A stretch of DNA of 64,000 nucleotides from Desulfobacterales bacterium (GTDB lineage Bacteria; Desulfobacterota; Desulfobulbia; Desulfobulbales; JAGXFP01): contig JAGXFP010000017.1 of assembly GCA_024637225.1 (NCBI GenBank), positions 1 to 64,000 of the forward strand. The letters are read 5' to 3'. Made by a program: the position numbers and the translations under genes. Numbering within the stretch: position 1 is the stretch's first letter; each line of letters opens with the position of its first letter. Shown piece by piece: positions 1-9,473 of this stretch. The notes below the pieces were generated by a model. The model was not told the origin of the DNA. It saw only the letters and a program-made list of their open reading frames with translations, and ran no database searches.

Positions 1-1
1 C

Positions 2-2518
2 GGCAAGGTGCTGCCGTTCGGCGACCCCCTCTCCGGGCTCCTTTTCCTGTTCACCTCCTCGCCGGCCGCCCTTTCTCCGGCCTGGTATCTGGAGGGTCAG
101 TCGATCTGGTCCGAGACCGAATTTGTCCCCCCCGGCCGGGGCGAATCCACCCTGGTCGAGATGATTTTCCGGACCGCGGTGCGGGATGACAATCTCCTGC
201 CCTATGCCAAGTGGTACCTGGAGATTCCCCAGTGGCCTTACGGCCTGGGCGCCTACCTCTATGGAATGCGGCTGATCCAGCATGTCGAGGCGACCGCGGC
301 CGGGGAGAACCCGACCAGCGAGTTAAACGGGGAGATCGCCCGCGGATTTCTCTTCGCCAACAGCCGCGCGGCCCGGCGGGCCACCGGCAGATCCTTTCCG
401 GTTCTGGCCGAGGAAACCCTGGCCCTGGAAAGGGTATATCAGAAAGAGCGTCTCGAAAGGCTGCGGAGCCGCCCCGTTACCGATGTCCCCCGGCTCACCC
501 CGAAAGGGATGGCGGTGGGGCAGGCCGCGGTTTTAGGCGATCTCGTCTATTTTCTCGCCGATACCGAAGAGGAGGTCGGACGCCTCCTTGTCTACGACCC
601 GGCCACCGGGGAGGTTAAGCGCACCTCGTCGGCCCAGACCACCTCGCCTTTTGGAAGTCTCGCCGTCTCCCGCGATAGCGGCACGATCATTTATACCCGG
701 CTCAATGTCGAGGATTTCGAGAATACCTGGTATGAGATCCGGCGCTTCGAGCCCCGGACCGGCAAGGACCGGCTGGTCAGCGAGGAGGGCAGGTACCGGG
801 CCGTCGATCCCTCCCCGGACGGGCGGCGGCTCGTTGGTGTCAGCCAGCGGCGGGGCAAAGCGCTCTTGCTGGAACTTTCCCTGGACCCGAAGGGCAGGGC
901 AGCCGGCGAACGGACCCTTCTTACCCTGCCTTTCCAGACCGAGCTTGCCTCGCCGCGTTATGCGCCGGACGGCTCCCGGATCTCCTTCGTCAGGGCGGAC
1001 GAAGAGGGCTTCCGCCTGGAACTTTACGATCCGGCGAGCGGGGCAGCACGCACCCTGTTCGCCACTCCTGCCCAGATCATCGCCCCGGCCTGGCATCCCG
1101 ATGGGCGGACCCTGGTCTTCGGCAGCGATATGAACGGGGTTTTCAACCTCTATGCGCTCGACGTGGAAGGGGGAGGGGCTCCGGCGCCGCTGACCAATGT
1201 GACCGGCGGCCTCTTTTTCCCGGTCTTCGCCGACGATGGCCGCCGGATCGCCGCCACCGGCTACGACGGCTTCGGCCCGTATCTGACCGAGATTGCCTAT
1301 GGGGAGCCGATCAAGGGGGAGCTGCCCTTGATAACCCCGCTGGGAGCGGAAGAGGGTGAAGACTCCCGGCTCCGGGAGCTGAAGGAAAAAAGCGCGGCCG
1401 GAGCCCGGGAGGCGACGACCGACCTGCCAGCGCCCCGCGTTTATAACTCCTTTGCCCACCTCCGCTTCGATTACTGGTCCCCCTGGCTTACCGCCAGCTC
1501 GGAAGGGGTTGAGGGCGGCATCGGCGCCTCATTTTCCGATCCCGCCGGCTTCCATGACCTGAAAATCCTCTCCGGTCTGGAATCGCAATACGAAACCCCG
1601 CTTGGTTCGCTCCTCTATACCTACCGGGGACTGCTGCCGACCCTGCGCCTGTACGGTTCGGCCGATCAGGACTATTTCCCCGACCTGCTGCACGAGGAGG
1701 GGAGCCAGCGCCGTTTCGATCTTGGCGAGGAGGTCGTGCGCTACGGGGTCGTCCTCGAATTTCCCTTACAGAGTCTGGAGCGCAGCTTTATCGATGAAGT
1801 GGAGGATGACTCCCGGGGCTTCACCCTTTCGCTGCCGCCTTCCGAGGCCGACGAGGGGCTGGTGTGGACGCGGCTGAACTACTTCGACGGCAAGGTCTTC
1901 GGGCGGAGCAATTCCGTCGAGAGCGGCCGCTTGGTCTCCCTGGCCGGGGAATGGTCCAGGCAGGACCTGGGCGGAGATCTTGACCGCTCCCGCTATCTCG
2001 GGACATGGAACGAATATCTGCCCGTGCCGACCCTGAGAAACCATGTCTTGAAGCTCGCCGCCGCTTATGGCTTCAGCGAGGGGGACCGGATCGCCCAGGG
2101 GAGTTTCGGGCTGGGAGGATATGCCGGCCCGGTGACGCAGCTGACCCCGGGCATTCCCGACACCCTGACCCTGCGGGGTTATTCGACTAACTTCCGGATC
2201 GGCGACGAGGTGGCGGCGGCCGCGATAGTCTACCGTTTTCCGATCTGGAATATCCACCGGGGCAAAGAGGGGATTTTCCCCTTTTATGCCCGGCAACTCT
2301 TCGCCGAGGTTTTCTATGAGGGAGGACGCACCTGGCTGGACCGGAGCGGGGAAGACGGGGAATGGCTCGATGCCGCCGGCGCCGAGGTCAATTTTGCTGT
2401 GACCATGCTGCGCTATCTGGACTTCGCCCCCGGGATCGGCATCGCCTACGCCCCGGACCGGGAAGAAGAAGACGAGCTGCAGCTCTATCTGACCGTCAAG
2501 GGCTGGGTCAGCTTCTGA
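2..2518 (+). CDS. Beta-propeller and outer-membrane barrel protein, 5' end outside window
   Basis: The reading frame is already open at the first base, so the true start lies upstream. The visible 5' part (SPAWYLEGQS, then a YGLGAYLYG segment) resembles the end of a peptidase-MA-like gluzincin domain. About residues 165-450 carry TolB/PD40-type propeller blades with repeated SPDGRRL, APDGSRI and HPDGRTL motifs. The last ~340 residues are rich in alternating hydrophobic and polar strands and end in Phe, as BAM-assembled barrels do. I infer an envelope protein whose periplasmic propeller is tethered to an outer-membrane barrel. Substrate and role are unknown. Such three-part proteins occur in delta-proteobacteria. 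Confidence 0.75.
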   Translation, partial: GKVLPFGDPLSGLLFLFTSSPAALSPAWYLEGQSIWSETEFVPPGRGESTLVEMIFRTAVRDDNLLPYAKWYLEIPQWPYGLGAYLYGMRLIQHVEATAAGENPTSELNGEIARGFLFANSRAARRATGRSFPVLAEETLALERVYQKERLERLRSRPVTDVPRLTPKGMAVGQAAVLGDLVYFLADTEEEVGRLLVYDPATGEVKRTSSAQTTSPFGSLAVSRDSGTIIYTRLNVEDFENTWYEIRRFEPRTGKDRLVSEEGRYRAVDPSPDGRRLVGVSQRRGKALLLELSLDPKGRAAGERTLLTLPFQTELASPRYAPDGSRISFVRADEEGFRLELYDPASGAARTLFATPAQIIAPAWHPDGRTLVFGSDMNGVFNLYALDVEGGGAPAPLTNVTGGLFFPVFADDGRRIAATGYDGFGPYLTEIAYGEPIKGELPLITPLGAEEGEDSRLRELKEKSAAGAREATTDLPAPRVYNSFAHLRFDYWSPWLTASSEGVEGGIGASFSDPAGFHDLKILSGLESQYETPLGSLLYTYRGLLPTLRLYGSADQDYFPDLLHEEGSQRRFDLGEEVVRYGVVLEFPLQSLERSFIDEVEDDSRGFTLSLPPSEADEGLVWTRLNYFDGKVFGRSNSVESGRLVSLAGEWSRQDLGGDLDRSRYLGTWNEYLPVPTLRNHVLKLAAAYGFSEGDRIAQGSFGLGGYAGPVTQLTPGIPDTLTLRGYSTNFRIGDEVAAAAIVYRFPIWNIHRGKEGIFPFYARQLFAEVFYEGGRTWLDRSGEDGEWLDAAGAEVNFAVTMLRYLDFAPGIGIAYAPDREEEDELQLYLTVKGWVSF

Positions 2519-2661
2519 CCACCGGGAATAGTTGCCGCCGGGTGCTATCCGGACTTGATTTGGGAAAGTGTATCCGCAACGGGCAGGCTGCCGGGATCTC
2601 AGGAATAAGCCGTCCCGGCGGCGCCTGCCCCGATAGTTCTTTATTCATATCTGGAGGCAGG

Positions 2662-3015
2662 TCAGGCGGTTGCTTCCTTCGGATTCGCACCATAGGAGTT
2701 CTGCCCGGGCTTGCTGTCTTGGACCATAAAGACAAGCAGCACGACCATCCCGATCAGCGGGACAAGGCTGATCAGCAGCCACCAGCCGCTGTGACTGGTG
2801 TCATGGAGGCGCCGCACCGATACGGCAAGTCCTGGAATGAACACGGCCAGGCCGTAGAGCATGGCGATCATGCCGGGACTGCCGACAAGTCCCTCTACGA
2901 AGCCAAGCACGAAGGTGATGATCAAGTTGAACAGCACAAACATCCAATATTCCGTTCTTCTTGCTCGTTCGCCAAAGACCGCGTATTTTTTCAACACTTC
3001 CAGATACCAATTCAT
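2662..3015 (-). CDS. DUF805 family small membrane protein
   Basis: This 117-residue protein begins MNWYLEVLKKYAVFGERARR, the usual DUF805 opening, followed by EYWMFVLFN and a conserved VRRLHDT motif near residue 70. Three to four hydrophobic helices are visible, so it should sit in the inner membrane. DUF805 proteins (YhaH/YhaI type) have no firmly assigned reaction. It is the last member of a same-strand group with the two small membrane proteins upstream, separated from them by about 125 bp. The start is supported by a purine-rich AAGGAGA stretch just upstream on the minus strand. Confidence 0.85.
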   Translation of the reverse strand: MNWYLEVLKKYAVFGERARRTEYWMFVLFNLIITFVLGFVEGLVGSPGMIAMLYGLAVFIPGLAVSVRRLHDTSHSGWWLLISLVPLIGMVVLLVFMVQDSKPGQNSYGANPKEATA

Positions 3016-3142
3016 CTTAATCTCCTTTTCATTTCCCCTCGTTTTTCAGTTAGAGGGCGGCGGGGCATCCTGCCGACTAACCGGTAAAAAACGATACCGG
3101 CCAGCAAAGGGAACCGGGGCATACCTTTCCGATTTTATTGCG

Positions 3143-3394
3143 TCAGGCCTTTTTAACGATCCTGATTGCAAATAACAGCACCACGGCACCGACCGTGGCC
3201 ATAACTAAAGAGCCGATCAGGCCGCCGGCGGTTATGCCCAGCCAGCTGAATAAAAAACCGCCCAGGACGGCGCCGATAATACCCACGACCATGTTGCCGA
3301 TAATCCCGAAGCCCTGGCCTTTGGTGATGAGGCCGGCCAGCCAGCCGGCGACGGCGCCGATTGCCAGAAAGATAAGCAGGTTCTCGATATCCAT
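3143..3394 (-). CDS. GlsB/YeaQ/YmgE family stress-response membrane protein
   Basis: This 83-residue protein is almost entirely hydrophobic, with glycine-rich helices and the typical GAVAGWLAG and GIIGAVLGG motifs of the transglycosylase-associated (GlsB/YeaQ/YmgE) family. Three transmembrane segments are apparent. Family members are small inner-membrane proteins induced by envelope or acid stress, and their biochemical role is not settled. It lies 8 bp downstream of the DUF3185 gene on the same strand, so the two are probably co-transcribed. A GGAGG sequence lies a few bases before the start on the minus strand. Confidence 0.85.
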   Translation of the reverse strand: MDIENLLIFLAIGAVAGWLAGLITKGQGFGIIGNMVVGIIGAVLGGFLFSWLGITAGGLIGSLVMATVGAVVLLFAIRIVKKA

Positions 3395-3402
3395 GCTGCC
3401 TC

Positions 3403-3618
3403 CTATTTTTTAAGAAAAAGGAATAGCCCGGCCACAAAGCCGGCCGCCCCGCCGATGTAGAGGAGCATTACCTTGTCGGTTGCCGAACCGGTAACGGTTT
3501 GGGTTATCTGGGAGCCGAGTGAGCCGGACAACTGCTCTCCCCAAATCACCAAACCAATGCCGATGATCATCAGGGCGATACCGGCGCTTTTCCGTGTGGA
3601 AGCTGAACTTTTTCCCAT
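3403..3618 (-). CDS. DUF3185 family small membrane protein
   Basis: A 71-residue protein with two transmembrane helices (about residues 11-28 and 49-69) and the segment GIALMIIGIGLVIWG, typical of DUF3185. Function is unknown. It is the first gene of a three-gene group of tiny membrane proteins (this one, GlsB-like, DUF805), which suggests a shared envelope-stress role; that is inference. A GGAGGAC ribosome-binding site precedes the ATG on the minus strand. Confidence 0.75.
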   Translation of the reverse strand: MGKSSASTRKSAGIALMIIGIGLVIWGEQLSGSLGSQITQTVTGSATDKVMLLYIGGAAGFVAGLFLFLKK

Positions 3619-3929
3619 AGTGTCCTCCGGGAATTAAGATGTGCTGCAATGCCGGAAATCCCCGGGGGGTTATAGAGCCATGGACATCCATGGTAAAATC
3701 GGGAAGGCGGCCTCTTCTGCCTAAAGCATCCAGGGAGTATTAATACCACGAATGTCGGCATTGGGCATAATATTTTTGGCGGATAGGTTTTTACCGGTTT
3801 GGATAATGGCGGGCGCCGGCCGAGATTGGAGCTTTGGCCATGGGGAAAGCGGCCAGGGCCTGGGGGTAAAATGGGGTAATGATGGCGGGACTTCGGGGTA
3901 GAAGGAGTGAAAGGGTTTTTGCGCAAACC
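3619..3929. other. Intergenic gap without a gene
   Basis: This stretch separates the end of bioF from the start of the small membrane-protein group; both are on the minus strand. No convincing coding frame, tRNA or member of the repeat families seen elsewhere in the window was found. The promoter of the membrane-protein group should lie in its lower-coordinate part. Confidence 0.5.
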
Positions 3930-5123
3930 CTACTCAGCCGGAAAAGAGACCGGCACCGATAATTTATTGCTGATCTCCATCAGTAAGGCGGCGGTATCGG
4001 CCAGCTCCCGGCGGCTCTGGTGGAGGGTGACCGAGAAGCGCAGGCGGGCGGTGCCTTCCGGGACGGTCGGCGGGCGGACCGGGGTGACGAAGATCGAGTT
4101 TGCGCGCAGCTCCGCGGCGATCTTCACGGCCAGGCGGCTGTCGCCGACCATGACCGGGACAATCTGGGAGGGGCCGGGTTTGCCGGGCAGGCCGGCCGCG
4201 ACCAGGGCATTTTTGAAATAGGCGGCGTTGTCGCAGAGCTCCTTGCGGCGCTCCGGCTCCCCGGCGAGCAGTTCGACCGCTTTAAGGGACGCCGCGATTA
4301 CCGCCGGTGGCAGGCCGGTCGCGTAGATGAAGCTGCGGGCCCGGTTGATCAGGAAATTTTTCAGGGTTTCCGAGCCGGCGATATAGGCGCCGTAGCTGCC
4401 CAGGGCCTTACCGAAGGTGCCCATGGCGATCTCCACCTCATCTTCAAGGCCCTCTGCCTGGATGAGGCCGCCGCCTTTGTTGCCGAAGATGCCGGTGGCG
4501 TGGGCCTCGTCGACCATCAGCAGGCAGCCGTGGCGATTTTTGAGGCGGACGATATCGGCCAGGGGACAGCGGTCGCCGTCCATGCTGTAAAGGGATTCGA
4601 CCACGATCAGGGCCTGGTTGCTGCCCCTTTTATCTCTTAGGCAATCTTCGAGGTGATCGGGATCGTTGTGGCGGAAGCGAACCAGTTTCGCCCCGGAGAG
4701 ACGGCAGCCGTCATGGATGCTGGCGTGGTTCAGGCGGTCCGAGAAGATGATGTCTCCCCTCCCGGCCAGGGCGGGAATCGCGCCGATATTGGCCATGTAG
4801 CCGCTGCCGAAAACCAGGGCCGCCTCTCGGCTTTTCAAATCGGCGACCGCCTCCTCCAGTTCATGGAAGAGCATGAGATCGCCGCTCATCAGGCGGGCCG
4901 CCCCGACCCCGGTGCCGTATCGGGTCAGGGCCGCCTGGCCGGCGGCGATCATTGCCGGATGGGTGGAGAGGGCCAGGTAGTCGTTTGAGGAAAAATCGAG
5001 GATGGGGGCGCCGGTTTTCCCGGCCTCGCTGATTCGGCCGTCAGCGGAACGCTCGACGGGAAACAGGCGGCGGTAATCGTTACTGTCCGAGCGTTCCTGC
5101 AGCCACCGCTTCAGGAAGTCCAT
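3930..5123 (-). CDS. bioF: 8-amino-7-oxononanoate synthase
   Basis: PLP enzyme of the alpha-oxoamine synthase family that condenses pimeloyl thioester with alanine in biotin synthesis. The 397 residues match the family length. Visible landmarks are the DFSSNDYLAL opening, VDEAHATG near residues 204-211 and the PLP lysine at about residue 239 in GTFGKALGSYG. Its start overlaps the 3' end of bioB by 13 bp, indicating translational coupling in a pcnB-bioB-bioF operon. No bioA, bioD or bioC is present nearby, so the rest of the pathway must be elsewhere. Confidence 0.96.
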   Translation of the reverse strand: MDFLKRWLQERSDSNDYRRLFPVERSADGRISEAGKTGAPILDFSSNDYLALSTHPAMIAAGQAALTRYGTGVGAARLMSGDLMLFHELEEAVADLKSREAALVFGSGYMANIGAIPALAGRGDIIFSDRLNHASIHDGCRLSGAKLVRFRHNDPDHLEDCLRDKRGSNQALIVVESLYSMDGDRCPLADIVRLKNRHGCLLMVDEAHATGIFGNKGGGLIQAEGLEDEVEIAMGTFGKALGSYGAYIAGSETLKNFLINRARSFIYATGLPPAVIAASLKAVELLAGEPERRKELCDNAAYFKNALVAAGLPGKPGPSQIVPVMVGDSRLAVKIAAELRANSIFVTPVRPPTVPEGTARLRFSVTLHQSRRELADTAALLMEISNKLSVPVSFPAE

Positions 5124-6031
5124 ATTCGCTGGATCTCGGCCACGAAGCGCCGGTCATCTTCCGGGGCTCGGCCCCGCTGGGTGAGATAGCCGCCGATCAT
5201 CATCCCGTCGGCTCCGGCCATAAAGGCCGAACCGAGCAGGTCGGTGAGGATCGTCTCGCGGCCGCCGGCCAGCCGGATCGGCACCTCCGGGTTGATCAAG
5301 CGGTAGAGGGCGATGGAGCGGAGCACTTCCGCGGCCGGGATCGGCGCCATTTCGGCCAGGGGGGTGCCCGGCAGGGGGATCAGGATATTGAGCGGTACCG
5401 AGTCGACCTTAAGCTCCCGCAGGGAGAGGGCCATCGAGATCCGGTCATCCTCGCTTTCGCCGAGTCCGAAAATGCCGCCGGCGCAGACATCGAGATCGGC
5501 CTCCCGGCACGCCTTGATCGTATTGACCCGGTCCTCGAAGGTATGGGTGGTGACCACCTTGGGGAAAAACTCCCGGGAGGTTTCGAGATTATGGTGATAG
5601 CGACTTACCCCGGCCTGCTTGAGGATGCGGAGGTCATTGACCGCCAGGATGCCCAGGGAGGCGCAGACCTTGATGTCGACATCCGCCCTGATCGCCGCGA
5701 CCAGCTCGGCGATGGGCTTGATCTCGGCGCGGTTCATGCCCCGGCCGCTGGTGACCAGGGAAAACCGGGAGGCCCCTGCCTCCTTGGCCGCCCGGGCCGC
5801 CGCCAGGACTTCCGCGCGGTCCTTCAGGGGATAGATTGGCGCGTCGGTCTGGTAATGGGCCGACTGGGTGCAGAACCGGCAGTCTTCGCTGCATTTGCCG
5901 GACTTGGCATTGATGATGCTGCACAGGGAGACCCGGCTGCCACGCCCGGCCAGTTTTTGCTCCAGGGCCAGCCCCGCCAGCTCCCGGAGCGGTAATTTAC
6001 GTAAACGGCTGATTTCCTTTACGGTAATCAT
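5111..6031 (-). CDS. bioB: Biotin synthase (radical SAM)
   Basis: Inserts sulfur into dethiobiotin, the last step of biotin synthesis. The radical-SAM cluster motif CxxxCxxC is at residues 47-54 (GKCSEDCRFCTQS). Further family landmarks are YHHNLETS, CAGGIFGLGE and NILIPLPGTPL; the arginine that binds the auxiliary 2Fe-2S cluster is expected in RLAGGRE. At 306 residues it lacks the C-terminal tail of some homologues. The start overlaps the pcnB stop by 4 bp (ATGA) and the end overlaps bioF by 13 bp, so it is the middle gene of a tight operon. Confidence 0.96.
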   Translation of the reverse strand: MITVKEISRLRKLPLRELAGLALEQKLAGRGSRVSLCSIINAKSGKCSEDCRFCTQSAHYQTDAPIYPLKDRAEVLAAARAAKEAGASRFSLVTSGRGMNRAEIKPIAELVAAIRADVDIKVCASLGILAVNDLRILKQAGVSRYHHNLETSREFFPKVVTTHTFEDRVNTIKACREADLDVCAGGIFGLGESEDDRISMALSLRELKVDSVPLNILIPLPGTPLAEMAPIPAAEVLRSIALYRLINPEVPIRLAGGRETILTDLLGSAFMAGADGMMIGGYLTQRGRAPEDDRRFVAEIQRIWTS

Positions 6032-7329
6032 TTTTTCCTAAGGCCGAATACTCCGCCTTCGGTATCCTCGGCAAAGGCGGGGGTTCTGCTTTGCCTGCTG
6101 GGTTTTTTGTGGCGGGCGGCCGGTTTAGCGGCGGGCAGCGGCTCTGTCACGATTTTTTCTTCATCGGGGATGGGCGGACCGCCGGTAGCCTCCAGGTAGA
6201 CCTTGTAGAACAACAGGCCGTCTTTGAAATAGCTCTTTCTGGTCAGCCAGGCCGGCCATTTATCTTTATCGGCATATTTGATGAAAACCGGCAGGTTGGT
6301 CAGCAAGTGGGTGACCGCATCCTTTTGGGCTCTTTTGACATTGAGATGCTGGAGATTGCGGTCAACGGCGTCACGTGCGGCCTTGCTCAAATTGCTTTTT
6401 TTGGCGGTATCGGCGGAGTCGTCCAGCAGACCTATTTCAGCCACCGCCCAGGGCAGCATCAATAAGGCAAAGAGAAACTGCTCCGGCAGCCGGGCCCCGG
6501 TCCTTTGCAGGCGGTCGCTAACTGAGAGGCAGGCCAGCAGGAGGTTTCTGGTCTCGGCGGTCGGATTTTTCCGGTAAAAGGGCAGCAGGATCTGGAAGAG
6601 CCCGCAATCCATGGCCAACCCGGCCCAGCCGGCGCTGGCTCCGTCTTTCAGATCCTTAAGCAGTTCGTCGCGGAGTCTCGACTCGGGGCACATTTTCAGA
6701 TCGGCGACGTTATCTTTAATCGCCGCCCAGGTCAACGGTTCGATGTGAAAGTCGAGGCGCGCGGCGTGCCTGATTGCCCGCATCATCCGGACCGGGTCCC
6801 GCTTGATCCGCCGCTCCGGTTCGCCGACTATCCGCACCGACTTGCTCTTGAGGTCGGCAACCCCGTTCACGTAATCGATAATCGTGAAATTCTTGATGTC
6901 ATAAAAGAGGGCGTTGATCGTCAGATCACGCCGAAAGGCATCCTCAGCCACGGTGCCGTAGGTGTTGTTCGCGGCCAGGACTTCAACCGGGCCGTCAATG
7001 TCGAATTCGCTTTGACAGCGCAGGGTGGAAACCTCGACAATTTTACCGCCGTGGAAAAAGACCTGGACCAACCGAAAGCGTTTGCCGATCACCCGGCTGT
7101 TTTTGAAGAGTTTGCGGAGCTGACCGGGGCGGGCATCGGTGCTGATATCAAAATCCTTCGGGGTTTTACCGAGGAACAGATCCCTGACCCCGCCACCGAC
7201 CAGATAGGCGTCGTAACCGGCATCGCGAAGACGGTATAATACCTTCAAGGCCTCACGGTCTATGTCCTTTCTGGAAATGGAATGCTCATCCCGGGAGATG
7301 ATTTTGGGTTCGGGCAGGTCTTGGGCCAT
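6028..7329 (-). CDS. pcnB: Poly(A) polymerase I / CCA-adding family nucleotidyltransferase
   Basis: Class II nucleotidyltransferase. The catalytic head GGGVRDLFLG followed by KDFDIS (metal-binding aspartates near residues 59 and 61) lies at residues 45-63, and RRDLTINALFYD follows near 135. The C-terminal tail is lysine/arginine rich (AARHKKPSRQSR), a feature of PcnB poly(A) polymerases rather than of tRNA CCA-adding enzymes. It would add 3' poly(A) tails that mark RNA for decay. It heads the operon with bioB and bioF, overlapping bioB by 4 bp. Confidence 0.93.
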   Translation of the reverse strand: MAQDLPEPKIISRDEHSISRKDIDREALKVLYRLRDAGYDAYLVGGGVRDLFLGKTPKDFDISTDARPGQLRKLFKNSRVIGKRFRLVQVFFHGGKIVEVSTLRCQSEFDIDGPVEVLAANNTYGTVAEDAFRRDLTINALFYDIKNFTIIDYVNGVADLKSKSVRIVGEPERRIKRDPVRMMRAIRHAARLDFHIEPLTWAAIKDNVADLKMCPESRLRDELLKDLKDGASAGWAGLAMDCGLFQILLPFYRKNPTAETRNLLLACLSVSDRLQRTGARLPEQFLFALLMLPWAVAEIGLLDDSADTAKKSNLSKAARDAVDRNLQHLNVKRAQKDAVTHLLTNLPVFIKYADKDKWPAWLTRKSYFKDGLLFYKVYLEATGGPPIPDEEKIVTEPLPAAKPAARHKKPSRQSRTPAFAEDTEGGVFGLRKK

Positions 7330-7454
7330 ATTTTAGTCAGCGGCAACCGGGAGGTTGCGGAGATAGTTACGGGTTTTATATAGGACAGCCGTCCGGGCTA
7401 CGCGTCTGCCAGGGGCTGCAAGGTTCCGGTTAAGCCGGGCTTGGAGGCTCTGCT

Positions 7455-8426
7455 TCAAGACCCTTCCTTATAAATGGACTCGGCCTGGGATACGAACTGG
7501 TCGAATACTTCCTTAACCGACAGGATGTCGTTAAACTTGTCGACGTTTTCGCCGGAGAAGAACAGGCCCTCTTCGATATTGCCGTCCCGGGCCGCTCTGA
7601 GCCGTTCCGAAATACAGTAGACATGGTCGCATTTTTTCAGGCATTTGTAAGGGCATTTCTTGCAGGCCAGTTGGCTTTCGTCTTCGAGGAGCTGCTTGAC
7701 GAAAGGGGTTTTAATGGCCCGGCCGGGCAGCCCGACGGGGGAGCGAACCAGGGTGACGTCCTCCTTGGTGGCGTTCTGCAAAACCTTTTTGAAGTTCTCG
7801 GCGACACTGCATTCCTTGGTGAGCACGAAGCGGGTGGCGATCTGTACCGCGTCGGCGCCGTACTTGTCCATCATTTCGGCCATTTCATAGCCGTTGGTTA
7901 CGCCGCCGGCGGCGATGAGGGGGACGTTTTTGACGACCTTTCTGATCTCGGGGAAAAGGTCGCGCAGGGAACGGTCGGTGCCGAGGTGGCCGCCGGCCTC
8001 CTTGGCTTCGACGATAATGGCGGCGGCGCCCAGTTTTTCGGCGAGCTTGGCAAAGGCGGGTGAGGAGACGATCGAGACAATCGGGGTGTTGGTATCCTTG
8101 CCGACCTTGAAGATATCCCTGGAAAATCCGGCCCCGGTGACGATCATATCGACCCCGGCGTCAATGGAGGCCATCACCAGTTCATAGAAGTTTTTCATGG
8201 CGAACATGATGTTCACCGCGATAACCCCCTTGCTGGCCTCCTTGGCCTTGCGGATATCGGCTTTCAGGTCCTCGACCGGAATGGATGATCCGCCGATGGT
8301 GCCGATGCCGCCGCAATCGGCGACCGGGATAGCCAGGGCGGAGGTGGAAACCTGAATGGACATGCCGCCCTGGACCAGAGGAATTGGCGCCACAAAGGAG
8401 CCGATTTTTAAAGGAGGAAGCTTCAT
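7455..8426 (-). CDS. Nitronate monooxygenase-like FMN flavoprotein
   Basis: TIM-barrel NAD(P)H-dependent flavin oxidoreductase of the 2-nitropropane dioxygenase/FabK superfamily, with PLVQGGMSI near the start, VTGAGFS, AGGVTNGYEMAEM and the phosphate-binding region AVQIATRF. I chose the ATG at 8426 because MKLPPLKIG is the family-like start and GGAG lies 11 nt upstream; a longer frame runs to 8495. The C-terminal part has a cysteine-rich segment (CKKCPYKCLKKC) seen in a subset of anaerobe homologues, which might bind metal. Whether it acts on nitronates or on enoyl thioesters cannot be told from sequence. Confidence 0.85.
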   Translation of the reverse strand: MKLPPLKIGSFVAPIPLVQGGMSIQVSTSALAIPVADCGGIGTIGGSSIPVEDLKADIRKAKEASKGVIAVNIMFAMKNFYELVMASIDAGVDMIVTGAGFSRDIFKVGKDTNTPIVSIVSSPAFAKLAEKLGAAAIIVEAKEAGGHLGTDRSLRDLFPEIRKVVKNVPLIAAGGVTNGYEMAEMMDKYGADAVQIATRFVLTKECSVAENFKKVLQNATKEDVTLVRSPVGLPGRAIKTPFVKQLLEDESQLACKKCPYKCLKKCDHVYCISERLRAARDGNIEEGLFFSGENVDKFNDILSVKEVFDQFVSQAESIYKEGS

Positions 8427-8863
8427 TGTCTGGAAAAACTCCAAATATGTTGATGGGTTTTGTGAAATAAAAATCAAAGCGGTCAAATTGACCAACGATA
8501 AATCAATCAGTTAAGTGGCGCGGCAGTCGATCTCGCGGCTATCCGTGGACCCGGGGATATCGGATTGTATTAGATTTCCCGGGCGATGGAAACAAAAAGA
8601 CCGGTTTGAATCTTTCAAATTACCCCGTATGCTTAGAGCAAACGACAATATGACTTCTTTGCCGCTATTTGTCAAGTTGGCTTAAATCATCGTAAGGCCC
8701 TGCTTTTGCGCAAGGGAAACCGCTCCTGAATTAGTGTGCCGAACTTTTTGCTTAGCCATTTCGTGACTTTCTGCAGGTTTGTCACGATTGACGGCTCCAT
8801 TCGATTATGGAGAATGCACCTGTTTTTGATAAATCCCGAAGATGGGACAACCAAAGAAGAATT
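8427..8863. other. Divergent intergenic region with partial family 2 repeat end
   Basis: This gap lies between the minus-strand flavoprotein gene and the plus-strand HAD gene. Bases ~8741-8788 carry only the right-hand terminus of a family 2 element: GCTTAGCCAT followed by GTGACTTTCTGC and TTTGTCAC. That makes it a degraded or truncated copy. Promoters for both flanking genes must be here, but I see no strong -35/-10 pair. Confidence 0.5.
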
Positions 8864-9436
8864 ATGATGAAGATAGCCCCGGGAAAGATCGGTTTCGATT
8901 TCGATTGCGTGGTAGCCGATACCATGGAGGCCTTTATCCGTCTTGCCTCCGAGGATCATGGTCTGGAGATCTCGCCGGAAGAGATTACAGATTTCATGGT
9001 GGCAAAGTGCCTGGCGATCGATCTGGAGATAATTGACGAGATCTTTGCGCGGCTGGTCCGCGATCCTCTCGGAGAGGGTCTGCAGCCGATGGCCGATGCC
9101 ATCATGGTGCTGGAGGAGCTGGCCGCGGAAGCTCCCCTTACTTTTATTACCGCCCGTCCCGATTTGCGGCCGGTTGCCGCATGGCTCGAGCATCATCTCG
9201 GCAGTACCAGCTTTGCCCGGCTCAGACTGGTCGCTACCGGCGATCACGACAACAAGGGGCCGCACATCAAGGCCCTGGGCCTTACCCATTTTGTCGATGA
9301 CCGGGCGGGAACCTGCCGCGCCCTGGCCGGGGAGGAGGGCATAACCCCGATTGTCTACGAACAGCCCTGGAATTTCGGGAAGCACGATTTGAACTCGGTG
9401 GTTAACTGGGTGGACATTAAAAAAATTTGCGGTTGA
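8864..9436 (+). CDS. HAD superfamily hydrolase
   Basis: A ~190-residue HAD-like phosphatase. Motif I is IGFDFDCVVAD, with both aspartates present; motif II is FITARP; the distal acidic motif is FVDDRAG. The overall layout resembles small nucleotidase/5'(3')-deoxyribonucleotidase-type HADs (NT5C-like), but the substrate cannot be fixed. I chose the ATG pair at 8864/8867 behind AGAAGA rather than the upstream frame start at 8807, because homology-like sequence begins at KIGFDFD. The next gene (Nudix) starts 37 bp later, so both may belong to a nucleotide clean-up operon. Confidence 0.8.
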   Translation: MMKIAPGKIGFDFDCVVADTMEAFIRLASEDHGLEISPEEITDFMVAKCLAIDLEIIDEIFARLVRDPLGEGLQPMADAIMVLEELAAEAPLTFITARPDLRPVAAWLEHHLGSTSFARLRLVATGDHDNKGPHIKALGLTHFVDDRAGTCRALAGEEGITPIVYEQPWNFGKHDLNSVVNWVDIKKICG

Positions 9437-9473
9437 GCCGGAGCCGCTGAATATGCAATCATGAGGTGACGAG